From Candidatus Gastranaerophilales bacterium (GTDB lineage: Bacteria; Cyanobacteriota; Vampirovibrionia; Gastranaerophilales; Gastranaerophilaceae), in NCBI GenBank assembly GCA_947624685.1, contig CANQLJ010000001.1, positions 105,922-169,921 on the forward strand: a stretch of 64,000 nucleotides of DNA, in the 5' to 3' direction. Shown piece after piece: positions 54,776 through 64,000 of the stretch (position 1 is its first letter; every line of letters starts with the position of its first letter). Under the pieces are notes generated by a model. The model saw only the letters and a list, made by a program, of their open reading frames with translations. It made no database searches and was not told the DNA's origin. The translations under genes were made by a program, and so were the position numbers.

Positions 54776-55867
54776 CTAATTATTAAACCTAAAGACCATT
54801 ATATCGCCATCTTGAACGACATAATCTTTTCCTTCAAGCCTTGCTAAGCCCTTTTCTCGAGCAGCGGCCCAAGAGCCGCAAGAGATAAAATCATCATAAG
54901 AAATGACTTCGGCTTTAATAAAACCTTTTTCAAAGTCGCTATGGATGACACCCGCCGCCTTGGGGGCTTTTGTGCCTTTTTTAATCGTCCAGGCGCGGAC
55001 TTCTTTTTCTCCCGCCGTGATATAAGATTGCAGATTTAAAATGTCATAGGCCGATTGAATCATCTTTTCAATACCCGAATTTTCAATTCCCAATTCTTTA
55101 AGGTATTTTTTTGCTTCATCCTCGCCTAAATCAACAAGTTCTTCTTCAAGATTTGCGCAGATTCGAACGACATTTGCTTCGTTTTTTGCATAGTCTTCAA
55201 CAAGCTTTGTATAGTGATTTCCGTCTTTTAAATCCGTCTCAGACACGTTTGTACAATATATTATCGGTTTTGCCATCAAAAGATGAAAGAAATGGAGCGC
55301 CGTTTTTTCATCTTGCGAAAAATCGGAACTATCGATGAATTTGCCTTTTTCAAGATAAGGCATGCATTTTTGTATAACGCTGTCTTGGATTTTTGCTTCT
55401 TTGTCTCCGCCTTTAAGAGTCTTTGAGATTCTTTTTGAAACATTTTCAAGAGTCGAAATGTCAGCCAGCGCAAGCTCCATATTAATCGTTTCAATGTCGT
55501 CAACGGGGTCAACTTTGCCGTTGACGTGGATTGTATTAACATCATCAAAACATCTTACGACTTCGACAATTGCGTTACATTCTCTTATATTATGCAAAAA
55601 TTGATTGCCCAAGCCTTCGCCTTTGCTTGCACCTTTAACAAGCCCCGCAACATCGACAAATTCAATAGTTGTGGGGATTATATTTGTCGTATTTACCATC
55701 GGCGCAAGCTTATAAAGCCTAACATCGGGCACTTCGACCACACCGACATTGGGTTCAATCGTGCAAAACGGATAGTTTGCGCTTTGAGCGTTTCTTGCGC
55801 TTGTTAAAGCATTGAATAGGGTTGATTTTCCGACATTGGGCAAGCCCACGATTGCGACTTTGAGCAT
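54776..55867 (-). CDS. ychF: Ribosome-associated ATPase YchF
   Basis: Obg-family P-loop NTPase that prefers ATP. The G1 motif GLPNVGKST, G3 DVAGLVKGASKGEGLGNQFL and the C-terminal TGS-type domain (AWTIKKGTKAPKAAGVIHSD) are visible; 363 aa is normal. It converges on radA with a 25-base gap. Confidence 0.96.
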   Translation of the reverse strand: MLKVAIVGLPNVGKSTLFNALTSARNAQSANYPFCTIEPNVGVVEVPDVRLYKLAPMVNTTNIIPTTIEFVDVAGLVKGASKGEGLGNQFLHNIRECNAIVEVVRCFDDVNTIHVNGKVDPVDDIETINMELALADISTLENVSKRISKTLKGGDKEAKIQDSVIQKCMPYLEKGKFIDSSDFSQDEKTALHFFHLLMAKPIIYCTNVSETDLKDGNHYTKLVEDYAKNEANVVRICANLEEELVDLGEDEAKKYLKELGIENSGIEKMIQSAYDILNLQSYITAGEKEVRAWTIKKGTKAPKAAGVIHSDFEKGFIKAEVISYDDFISCGSWAAAREKGLARLEGKDYVVQDGDIMVFRFNN

Positions 55868-56053
55868 TTTTTGTTCCTTTTAGCTATAAAATTCAGCGTA
55901 TAAGATAATCTTATCACAAAGATAAATTTTGAACCCTTCGATAGTTTTGTTAAGAATTTTTACAAAAGGCAATTTTTTTCAAGAAAAAAACTTTATTTAA
56001 CTATATTGAAAAAAATAGCTAAAAATTTACATAGTTGAAAAGGGGTTTATAAA

Positions 56054-56884
56054 ATGGAAAACTTGCAAAATGTTAATTCCGTACCGGTACAATTTAGCGC
56101 AAATTTACCTGTCACAAACGCAATTGAAGCACAAAGTGCGCAACAACCTGAGATGAAAGAAGACGGAGATAAAAAGCTAATTGGCGCTTTAGCCGGCCTT
56201 GCAGCCATCGGCGGAGCCATTGCGATAGGTGTTGGTATTAAAAAAGGTAAAATTAATTTCAAACATTTTAAAAAAGCAGGGCAAGAAGCAAGCGAAAATT
56301 TAACAAAAAAAGACGGAATTAATAAATCTCTGCAAGTCGTCCAAGACGTTAGCGACGATGCGCAAAAAGCTGTTATAAATGCTAAAAACAACATAGTCGA
56401 TGCAATCTCGCAAAATGCAACTCATAATAATTTACAAAAAAAAGCAGACAAATATAAAAATCAAATTACTAAGTTGGAACAAGCTTTAAACGACCAGCAA
56501 GGCGAATATATCACTATTGGCAGCGAAAAAATAAAACGATCCAAAGCGCAAGGCTGGTTGGGCAATTTAAAAGGCGAATTGAGCCAAACAAACAAAGCTT
56601 TAAAAGAAACTCAAACCGTCGATGTCAAAAAAATGGGGCAAGAATTATCCGACTTGGCAAAACAAGATCCCGAAGTTAAAGCAACTGTTGATATGCAAAG
56701 ATATACAAGAAAACACCCTGAACTTTCGCAAAAAACTCAACAAGAACTCTATCAGGATTCGCTTCAAAAAGCAAGTAAACAAACTGATTTCGCATATGAA
56801 AAATATAGAGCTGGTGCTGTAAAACAAGGAAGAACTCCGATAAGCAAAGAAAAATACGATGCTTTTAAATCAAGAAAAGCTTAA
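56054..56884 (+). CDS. Coiled-coil membrane protein with N-terminal VQFSAN motif
   Basis: A 276-aa protein of unknown function. Residues 12-17 read VQFSAN, another instance of the window's recurring N-terminal motif. A glycine/alanine-rich membrane segment (LIGALAGLAAIGGAIAIGVG) lies near residues 39-60. The rest is a charged helical/coiled-coil domain. It is followed by a strong terminator, so it is probably a single-gene unit. Confidence 0.55.
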   Translation: MENLQNVNSVPVQFSANLPVTNAIEAQSAQQPEMKEDGDKKLIGALAGLAAIGGAIAIGVGIKKGKINFKHFKKAGQEASENLTKKDGINKSLQVVQDVSDDAQKAVINAKNNIVDAISQNATHNNLQKKADKYKNQITKLEQALNDQQGEYITIGSEKIKRSKAQGWLGNLKGELSQTNKALKETQTVDVKKMGQELSDLAKQDPEVKATVDMQRYTRKHPELSQKTQQELYQDSLQKASKQTDFAYEKYRAGAVKQGRTPISKEKYDAFKSRKA

Positions 56885-56914
56885 GGCTTAAATGTTTTTC
56901 AATAAACCAATTTT

Positions 56915-56951
56915 AAAATGCAACAAAAATAAATCTTTTGTTGCATTTTTT
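56915..56951 (+). terminator. Strong intrinsic terminator
   Basis: AAAATGCAACAAAA pairs perfectly with TTTTGTTGCATTTT around a seven-base loop and runs into more T residues, 30 bases after the stop at 56884. Confidence 0.85.
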
Positions 56952-57014
56952 GTTTGTGTAAAATACGATAAATAATAATAAGCTATATTCACCATATAAT
57001 TTTAGAGAAAAGTT

Positions 57015-58571
57015 ATGAAAATCAACTTCAATCCAAATGTCTTAGGCCGCAGAAATTTTAATACCCCAAAAAGAAACAAGACAAAAGAGCAACCGGCTTA
57101 TAAAGCAAATATTTTGCCCTCATTTGACACCATAAGCTTTCAAAAAGACCCAAAAAGCGTCTATGTTGTTAATAAAGACGGAACAATCAAAAAATTCAGC
57201 AGCGTCAAAAGCGCGGGCGCAAAATATTGCACCTCGCACAGCCTATGGTCAAATTTTAAACAAAACGGCGGAATATATATAACAAAAGAAAATATATTCT
57301 TTCTTGAAGACAAGATTGACGAAAAATATAAACAAGAAAATGCCACAATGGAGCCTGAAGTCTTTGAAAAATATCAAGACGACAAAAGCAAAAATAACCT
57401 TAAATTAAAACAATGCTATCTTGTAAATCAAGATGGCACTATAGAAAAATTCAGCTCAATTGCTCAATTATCAGACAGAATCAATATGACAGGCGGTTAT
57501 ATAAGCAAAAGACTCTCCGATGATGACGATGTGACATTTTTAAAAGGTTCGTTGATTTTTAGCGCAGATACACTCGATGAAAAATATAAACAAAAAGATG
57601 CAAAAATGGAAAAAGAGGTCTTTGTTGACTATGCCAAAAAATGTAATGACAAAAAAACAAACCCCCGCCAAAAAATCTTTGTCGACGGCTATATAATTAA
57701 AATCAACAATGACGCTGATAAAAGACAAAGAAGGGCCCCAAGCACCCCAAAACAAAGCAGCCCAAAACAAACAAACACAAAACAAGTTGACACTAAAAAA
57801 GAAACTTCCCCCCAAACTCCAGCAAAAACTCCAACAAAAACTCCCCCGGGAACTCCAATAAAAACTCAAACAAATAACGACAACAAACAAGTTACAATAG
57901 ATATAAAGCCGACGGTTAATATCAGCCCCATCAAAGATATTAAAATTATTAAAGATGGCGAAGATGATGAAGATTATGACTTCAATAATGGTGTTAATAA
58001 CAAAGATGAAACAATTGACACAGATAATGTTAATGACATTGATGATTTAGATGAACTTGATGAAACAACTAAATCTCAAAACGGGATTTATGTATTTGAC
58101 CTTAAAGGCAACTTTAGACGATTTAAAGACGCCAATGAAGCTGCAAAATACCTTAATGTCCCTGTTGAAGACGTGTTCAAATCCGCAAGGTCACAGCTTG
58201 TCGGGGTCAGAGGAAACAGATTTAAATGCGCTTTTTCGCTCGATGTGGAATACATTAATGACGAAGGTAAAGTCGCACCCCACAAAAGGCTTTTGAGCTT
58301 GATTGTGAATAATTTTTGCGAAGATTCTTTTTATGTCATAAGGCTTCATGACCATAAAATGAAAAAATTTAACAGCTTCAAAGACGCCTCTATCACTCTT
58401 GGAATGGATGAGAGAATAATTATTTCGATGCTCAATAATCACCATGTGCAAAATAAATACAGCAATAAATACGCTATTGTCCCTTCAAGAGAGCTTGAAT
58501 CGCCGGATGACAACGGGATTTATCAATTGGACAAAGAAAAATTAAACGACTTTTTTGAATCTAAAAAATAA
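57015..58571 (+). CDS. NUMOD1-like repeat protein, four repeats, no nuclease domain
   Basis: A 518-aa protein with four copies of a module resembling the NUMOD1/IENR1 DNA-binding repeat of homing endonucleases: VYVVNKDGTIKKFSSVKSA near 48, CYLVNQDGTIEKFSSIAQL near 133, IYVFDLKGNFRRFKDANEA near 357, FYVIRLHDHKMKKFNSFKDA near 438. Between repeats 2 and 3 are a Pro/Thr/Lys-rich linker and an acidic stretch. No HNH or GIY-YIG nuclease motif is present. The N-terminus (MKINFNPNV, later ISFQKD) carries the recurring motif. Its C-terminal half is paralogous to the next gene. Confidence 0.6.
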   Translation: MKINFNPNVLGRRNFNTPKRNKTKEQPAYKANILPSFDTISFQKDPKSVYVVNKDGTIKKFSSVKSAGAKYCTSHSLWSNFKQNGGIYITKENIFFLEDKIDEKYKQENATMEPEVFEKYQDDKSKNNLKLKQCYLVNQDGTIEKFSSIAQLSDRINMTGGYISKRLSDDDDVTFLKGSLIFSADTLDEKYKQKDAKMEKEVFVDYAKKCNDKKTNPRQKIFVDGYIIKINNDADKRQRRAPSTPKQSSPKQTNTKQVDTKKETSPQTPAKTPTKTPPGTPIKTQTNNDNKQVTIDIKPTVNISPIKDIKIIKDGEDDEDYDFNNGVNNKDETIDTDNVNDIDDLDELDETTKSQNGIYVFDLKGNFRRFKDANEAAKYLNVPVEDVFKSARSQLVGVRGNRFKCAFSLDVEYINDEGKVAPHKRLLSLIVNNFCEDSFYVIRLHDHKMKKFNSFKDASITLGMDERIIISMLNNHHVQNKYSNKYAIVPSRELESPDDNGIYQLDKEKLNDFFESKK

Positions 58572-58699
58572 TATCTGTTGCAATTTTTGTTTCAGCAAAT
58601 ATTATAATTTACAAAAAGTGTTTTGCCCAAATTTTAAATTATAAATTATAAATTTTAACCCTTCAATCAGATTTCAGATTAAATTTAGAAAAGTTAGCT

Positions 58700-59590
58700 A
58701 TGAAAATTAATTTTATTGCCCCTTCCATTAAACCAATTCTTCGAAATACCCATCAAACAAAGCGTTTTGCTTTAAATAAAAATGACAATAAAGCAAATTT
58801 CACTTCTTTATATAAAATACCAGACGGCGTTGAACTTAATCATCCGATTGATGAAAAAAATTATCAAAATGAAAAATCGGATGCTCAAACAAAAGCGCCT
58901 TTTGAAGAACATTTTATAGATAATTTAAGATTTGAACTTAAAAATGAAGTCAAAAATGAGCTTTTAAGGGATTGGAAAGAACAAATTAAACCTCAGCTCA
59001 AAAGGGAATTGAAAGACGAAATAATCGCCGATATATTATCGAAAAAAGAAGACGTCGAACAAATCGAACAAAATTACGTAAGGCAAATCCCCAACAACAG
59101 GCCCGTTTATGTAATTAAGCTTGATAAAACATACAGAAAATATAACAACATAAGAGAAGTTTCGAGAGTCCTTGGGATACCGCTAAAGCTTGCGCACCAA
59201 GACGCAAAAAGGCAGACAATAGGCGTTCGGGAAGGAAATTATAAATGTATCTACGCAGACGAGCTCGAAATAGAAAATAAAGAGGGCGAAAAGGTCTTTA
59301 ATAACAAGCTTTTTGATTTATTGTATTCAAATTTTTGCGAAAATTCGTTCTATGCAATAAGAAAATCGGATAAAAAATACACAAAATTCAATAATATCGC
59401 ATACGCCGCTCGCACTTTGGGTTTGAGCGAAACGCAAATCACAACGATGCTCAATAAAACACCCTATGCTTCAAATAAAAATTGCGATTATTTCTTAACA
59501 TATTCTAAAAACATCGAATTTCAAGACGAAAACGGCGATATAAAAGTCGACATTGAAAAGCTCGATGATGAATTAAATTCCATAAAGTAA
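58700..59590 (+). CDS. NUMOD1-like repeat protein, two repeats, paralogue of the preceding gene
   Basis: A 296-aa protein starting MKINFIAPSIKP with an ANFTSL motif near residue 33. A long charged helix (residues ~75-120) precedes two NUMOD1-like repeats: VYVIKLDKTYRKYNNIREV near 135 and FYAIRKSDKKYTKFNNIAYA near 217. It aligns with the C-terminal half of the upstream protein over shared anchors such as GVR-G-x-KC and NFCE-SFY-IR. No nuclease motif is visible. DNA binding is inferred from the repeat only. Confidence 0.6.
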   Translation: MKINFIAPSIKPILRNTHQTKRFALNKNDNKANFTSLYKIPDGVELNHPIDEKNYQNEKSDAQTKAPFEEHFIDNLRFELKNEVKNELLRDWKEQIKPQLKRELKDEIIADILSKKEDVEQIEQNYVRQIPNNRPVYVIKLDKTYRKYNNIREVSRVLGIPLKLAHQDAKRQTIGVREGNYKCIYADELEIENKEGEKVFNNKLFDLLYSNFCENSFYAIRKSDKKYTKFNNIAYAARTLGLSETQITTMLNKTPYASNKNCDYFLTYSKNIEFQDENGDIKVDIEKLDDELNSIK

Positions 59591-59593
59591 TTT

Positions 59594-60070
59594 TTATAGC
59601 TCAGATGTGCAATGAGGGCATCTTGTTGCGTTGATATTGATTTCGCTAAAGCATCTGGGGCAGGTTTTTGTTGCGGGAAGATTGTCTTCACATTCTTTTT
59701 TTGCCGTTGCTCTTAATTTATTTATGAATTTGATTAATAAAAATACCGCAAAAGCAACGAAAGTGAAGCTTATTAATGTGTTTATAAAAAGCCCGTAGTT
59801 AATTGTGACGGCTCCGGCACTTTGAGCAGCTTCAAGCGAAGGGTAGTGCGTGATGTTGCCTTGATAGTCGGGCAAAGTCAAATATAGGTTTGTAAAATCA
59901 ACCCTTCCCATAAGCCAGCCCATCGGAGGCATTATAATATCTTTTACCATCGAATCGACAATCTTTGAAAATGCAGCGCCGATTATGATACCGACAGCCA
60001 TGTCAATTACGTTTCCTTTTATGGCAAAAGTTTTAAATTCGTCTAAATATCTTTTTAGTCTTGCAATCAT
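59594..60070 (-). CDS. mscL: Large-conductance mechanosensitive channel with C-terminal zinc ribbon
   Basis: Pressure-release channel of the inner membrane. [20 protein letters not shown] and the second membrane segment ([19 protein letters not shown]) are typical. A double CxxC zinc ribbon ([15 protein letters not shown]) is appended at the C-terminus. The longest frame starts at 60142, but GGAG eight bases before the ATG at 60070 and the family N-terminus support the shorter form of about 158 aa. It follows secG by 19 bases. Confidence 0.92.
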   Translation of the reverse strand: MIARLKRYLDEFKTFAIKGNVIDMAVGIIIGAAFSKIVDSMVKDIIMPPMGWLMGRVDFTNLYLTLPDYQGNITHYPSLEAAQSAGAVTINYGLFINTLISFTFVAFAVFLLIKFINKLRATAKKECEDNLPATKTCPRCFSEININATRCPHCTSEL

Positions 60071-60089
60071 TGTGTAAACTCCTTTTTGA

Positions 60090-60320
60090 CTATTTAAGGA
60101 TGAACCCCAGGAAAAATGTCGAGATGAAAAATATCGCAACAAAAAAGTACGTGACTTTGTTTAAGCCTTTTTCGGTTGATTTTTGGGAAGAAAATAATTG
60201 GCTTGCAGCCCCGATTGAAGCAATGCCGTCACCTTTGGGGGAATGAAGCAAAACTAAAATTATGCTAAAAACAGCCGATATTATTTGCAGTGCATAAAAA
60301 AATGTCGTCAATTTCATCAT
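60090..60320 (-). CDS. secG: Preprotein translocase subunit SecG
   Basis: Small accessory subunit of the SecYEG channel. Two membrane segments flank the typical [17 protein letters not shown] loop. I chose the Met at 60320 ([12 protein letters not shown]) over a longer frame because it gives the normal length of about 76 aa and starts just before the first membrane segment. It directly precedes mscL. Confidence 0.9.
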   Translation of the reverse strand: MMKLTTFFYALQIISAVFSIILVLLHSPKGDGIASIGAASQLFSSQKSTEKGLNKVTYFFVAIFFISTFFLGFILK

Positions 60321-60396
60321 ATATTTATAAAATCCTTTTTTAAAATAGTCATAATCAAAATAACACAAATATATTTTTTTAACCAGTCAATCTGTT

Positions 60397-61059
60397 TTAA
60401 AATTTTACAAAAAGCTTTAATTTTCCGTCATCCCCCCGAAAATTAATCCAACCGGTCTTTTGTTGATTGTTAAAGTCATAAACCTTGACCAATAGCCAAT
60501 TTCCCCGAACAAGCCAAGGAGTAATCATCCTCGGCATCTCAATTGAGCCTATGGCGTTTGTTTGCCTCAAGGGCGCTCCGTAGAGGATTTTGTCGTTTTT
60601 TTGAAGGTCTTTAAAAAGAAATACGCCGTATTTTTTCCCAAAAATCGTGAAAAATTCCCCCGTCGTATAGTATTTATTGGGATTTTCTTCGACCCAGCCG
60701 CAAACGGGCATTTGATTTTGGTTGAAACAAACCATATTCCAGCCGTCAGTCGAATCAATTGTTGTCATAAACGCCGTTTTTTTAGATTCGCTGTAAACCG
60801 CAAATATTTCATCAATGTCGCATTTTTCTTTGTTTATCGAACAAGTTGCGTTTCCTTTATAGTCAAAATTGAGCGTTTCCAGTATTTCCCCGTCTGTTTT
60901 AGGCTCCCTTCGCATCACAAGCGGCGAAAAAACATTCGTAAAACCGACACCATATCTTCTTAATGAATTGATATAATATGGCATCACATCAGCATACGCC
61001 CCTAAAACAAGGTTTAGAAAAAGTATTGTTAAGACTATTATTAAAATAGGTTTTTTCAT
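60397..61059 (-). CDS. Exported protein with SH3-like features
   Basis: A 220-aa protein with a signal peptide (LIIVLTILFLNLVLGAYA). Its body is beta-rich with aromatic and tryptophan-containing strands (GWNMVCFNQNQMPVCGWVEE; WLLVKVYDFNNQQKTGWINF) like bacterial SH3 domains, suggesting a cell-wall-associated role. Four cysteines could form two disulfides. It is the first of the minus-strand run with secG and mscL, 28 bases upstream of secG's longest frame. Confidence 0.6.
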   Translation of the reverse strand: MKKPILIIVLTILFLNLVLGAYADVMPYYINSLRRYGVGFTNVFSPLVMRREPKTDGEILETLNFDYKGNATCSINKEKCDIDEIFAVYSESKKTAFMTTIDSTDGWNMVCFNQNQMPVCGWVEENPNKYYTTGEFFTIFGKKYGVFLFKDLQKNDKILYGAPLRQTNAIGSIEMPRMITPWLVRGNWLLVKVYDFNNQQKTGWINFRGDDGKLKLFVKF

Positions 61060-61208
61060 AGTTTAATTTTACATCATCTTTTTTTTAAAAGATAGTGCAA
61101 TGTTGGGTTAATATTTTAAAAATATTTACAAAAACCGAAATTCAATCCTCGGCCAAATTGCACTTTTTGAGCGCAATGGAGAGTGCATTTTTATGAATTA
61201 CTATACTT

Positions 61209-62035
61209 GGCCAGACCCTGAAACGCTTCATACGAACAGAAAATTACGATGCGCGCTATTTTCTAGTTAGTTCAGCATGACACTATGCAGGGATGTAAGC
61301 TACCATGCTCCGTCATTGCGGGCCCCGACCCGCAATCTCCTTAGTGTGTAATTTTTCCTCTTTGATTTGTTCACTTTTCTTTCCGCCTGTGCAATCAAAG
61401 ATTGCTACGGCGGCATCGTACAGCTCCGGCGAAAGCTCATCGCTTCCGCCTGGGAGCCTCGGCTATCGCTTTTTTCTTTGTCTCTCAAGCGCCGAAATAC
61501 AAAGAAAGAAAAGTGAACCGAAAAGAAGGCGCAAGCCGGTGTTCCCAAACGAGTCGCGATGAGCGACGAGTTGGAACACTACGACGGCGACGTGCGAATC
61601 TTTGATTCGCCCAGGAGCCAAAGAAAGTCCCGGCTTGGTTGGATGCATTCGTTCTTTACGTGCACTTAATGAAAGTCAATGCGAAGCACGTGTCTGAGCG
61701 TAGCGAGTTGTGCGAGAGCATTGGCTTGAATTTAGTGCACGTCCTAGTGACTCACATGGTGCGAGCCCTCTTTCTTTTCTTTCCGTCCGCCTTTTCTTTT
61801 CTTTGATGGGCGCCAATATAATCCAAAAAGGCAAAGAAAAGAAAGCGGACAAATTGCAAAAGCAATTTGCTAAAAAATATTTTTAGCTTTTTTCAAAGAA
61901 AAGTGAACGTCCAAAATGTGAGGATTACATACTTTAGAGATTGCGGGTCGAGCCCGCAATGACGGGTGCTTTTTGTGGGGTTACTTATCCTGGTCAGACC
62001 CTGAAATAAATTCAGGGTGACACGATACAGGGATG
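61209..62035. repeat. Composite repeat element bounded by direct and inverted repeats
   Basis: GGCCAGACCCTGAAA (61209) with TTCAGCATGACACTATGCAG (61271) recurs as GGTCAGACCCTGAAA (61992) with TTCAGGGTGACACGATACAG (62011). Inside them, CATTGCGGGCCCCGACCCGC (near 61314) and its inverted form GCGGGTCGAGCCCGCAATG (near 61943) face each other across about 650 bp. Confidence 0.65.
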
Positions 62036-62192
62036 CGATGATTCTAAGCAAGTTCTAAACTTGATTTGGCTCCTGTGGGTATTTCGTTAAAACTCGCTTC
62101 GCATTCGCTGTCGCTCGTTTAACTCAATTATCCTACGGCGGCATCGTAGTGTTCCAACTCGTCGCTCATCGCGACTCGTTTGGGAACACCGG
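61536..62192. repeat. Exact 48-bp inverted repeat
   Basis: The 48 bases at 61536-61583 (beginning CCGGTGTTCCCAAACGAGTC) match the reverse complement of 62145-62192 (beginning CGTAGTGTTCCAACTCGTCG) base for base. Confidence 0.8.
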
Positions 62193-62535
62193 CTCGCGCA
62201 TTCTTTCCGCCTGGGCAATCAAAGATTGCTTCGCTCCCTACGCTTACGCTTCGGTCGCAACGGCGGCATGGTACGGACTACGCAACAGCCCACCGATGCA
62301 GCTGGTCAACTTGAAAATCTAAGCTAAACGCTTGATTTTCTACGTTGTCTGCGCATACTTCATTCGTAATGGCTCATTCTTCGCCAACGACTGAAGTATC
62401 AACGCAACGCCGTGCAGTTGCTTCGCACAGCTGGCTTGCATGAAAATTAAGACCTGCGGTCTAATTTTCTTACGCAATCTGCGCATATCTTCCCTAATGC
62501 TCGCTATTGCTCGCAAAGGGCTGAAGCAACCTCTG

Positions 62536-62591
62536 CCTTCGCGCGTTTTTGCTTAGTCCGTTGGACGGACTTTGCAAAAAACGCGCGAAGG
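62536..62591. repeat. Large hairpin upstream of dnaK
   Basis: CCTTCGCGCGTTTTTGC pairs with GCAAAAAACGCGCGAAGG, with an inner stem AGTCCGT/ACGGACT. It lies about 107 bases before the dnaK ATG. Confidence 0.7.
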
Positions 62592-62691
62592 TTCAATTAT
62601 TAAAAAATTGTTTATTTTTTTAAGTTTTTGAAAAAATGGTGTTATTTTAATGACATAAGGATTAATGACACAAAAAATTTAAAGGAGATGA

Positions 62692-64000
<1,309 letters not shown>

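Noticed and set aside
61305..61648. Small ORFs on both strands in the palindromic region
   Set aside because: They fall inside inverted and direct repeats and have no ribosome site or family features.

Overview
This is a clearly AT-rich bacterial chromosome segment. The cell is diderm: it has BamA, an LptF/G-type permease, a TolC-like outer membrane protein, a lipoprotein and a periplasmic amidase. It divides with a complete MinCDE system. It has anaerobe-style oxygen and iron proteins (desulfoferrodoxin-like, ferritin-like) and no photosynthesis genes. Many unrecognised proteins open with a short aromatic N-terminal motif (ISFKS, AFKGT, VQFSAN, VRFGN, LSFTS). My best guess is a gut non-photosynthetic cyanobacterial relative (Melainabacteria/Vampirovibrionia, Gastranaerophilales). 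This is an inference from gene content and recalled protein style, not from a marker-gene search.

Layout. 0-6 kb: end of a membrane protein, an HD-domain gene that looks split by a -1 frameshift at an A6 run, a lipoprotein, a cell-wall amidase and a radical SAM protein. 6-13 kb: a small duplicated-motif protein, then rplI and minC-minD-minE on the minus strand, with repeat-filled intergenic DNA on both sides, including a 2-kb array upstream of minC. 13-20 kb: minus-strand run of UPF0210, ACT-domain protein, a 65-aa protein, deoC, D-2-hydroxyacid dehydrogenase, a dicarboxylate/amino-acid symporter and glyS. 20-26 kb: plus-strand run of a zinc-finger/TonB-C membrane protein, a CooC-like ATPase, folD, alr, gcvH and a Cys-rich small protein, then a TTGG tetranucleotide array. 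26-34 kb: a 901-aa Thr/Pro-repeat surface protein, small proteins, a tail-anchored DUF4145-like protein, a TSCPD protein and bamA. 34-40 kb: speE, aroA, an HlyD adaptor with a TolC-like partner, and prfB. 40-46 kb: coiled-coil protein, Xre regulator, signal-peptide proteins, M48 protease, TPR protein, grxC, trxA, nth, and a ferritin/desulfoferrodoxin pair whose metal ligands look eroded. 46-56 kb: RHH protein, a GH13-like protein, pgpH-ybeY-dgkA, LptF/G-tyrA, radA, ychF. 56-61 kb: coiled-coil protein, two paralogous NUMOD1-like repeat proteins, mscL, secG and an exported SH3-like protein. 61-62.7 kb: a less AT-rich mosaic of palindromic and inverted repeats. From 62.7 kb: dnaK, cut by the window end.

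Most functional genes are housekeeping: cell division, envelope assembly, translation, folate/alanine/aromatic biosynthesis and redox. The most unusual material is the NUMOD1-like paralogue pair, the shared N-terminal motif, the ferritin/desulfoferrodoxin pair, the split HD gene, and four kinds of intergenic repeat. I saw no tRNA, rRNA, CRISPR array, transposase or prophage.
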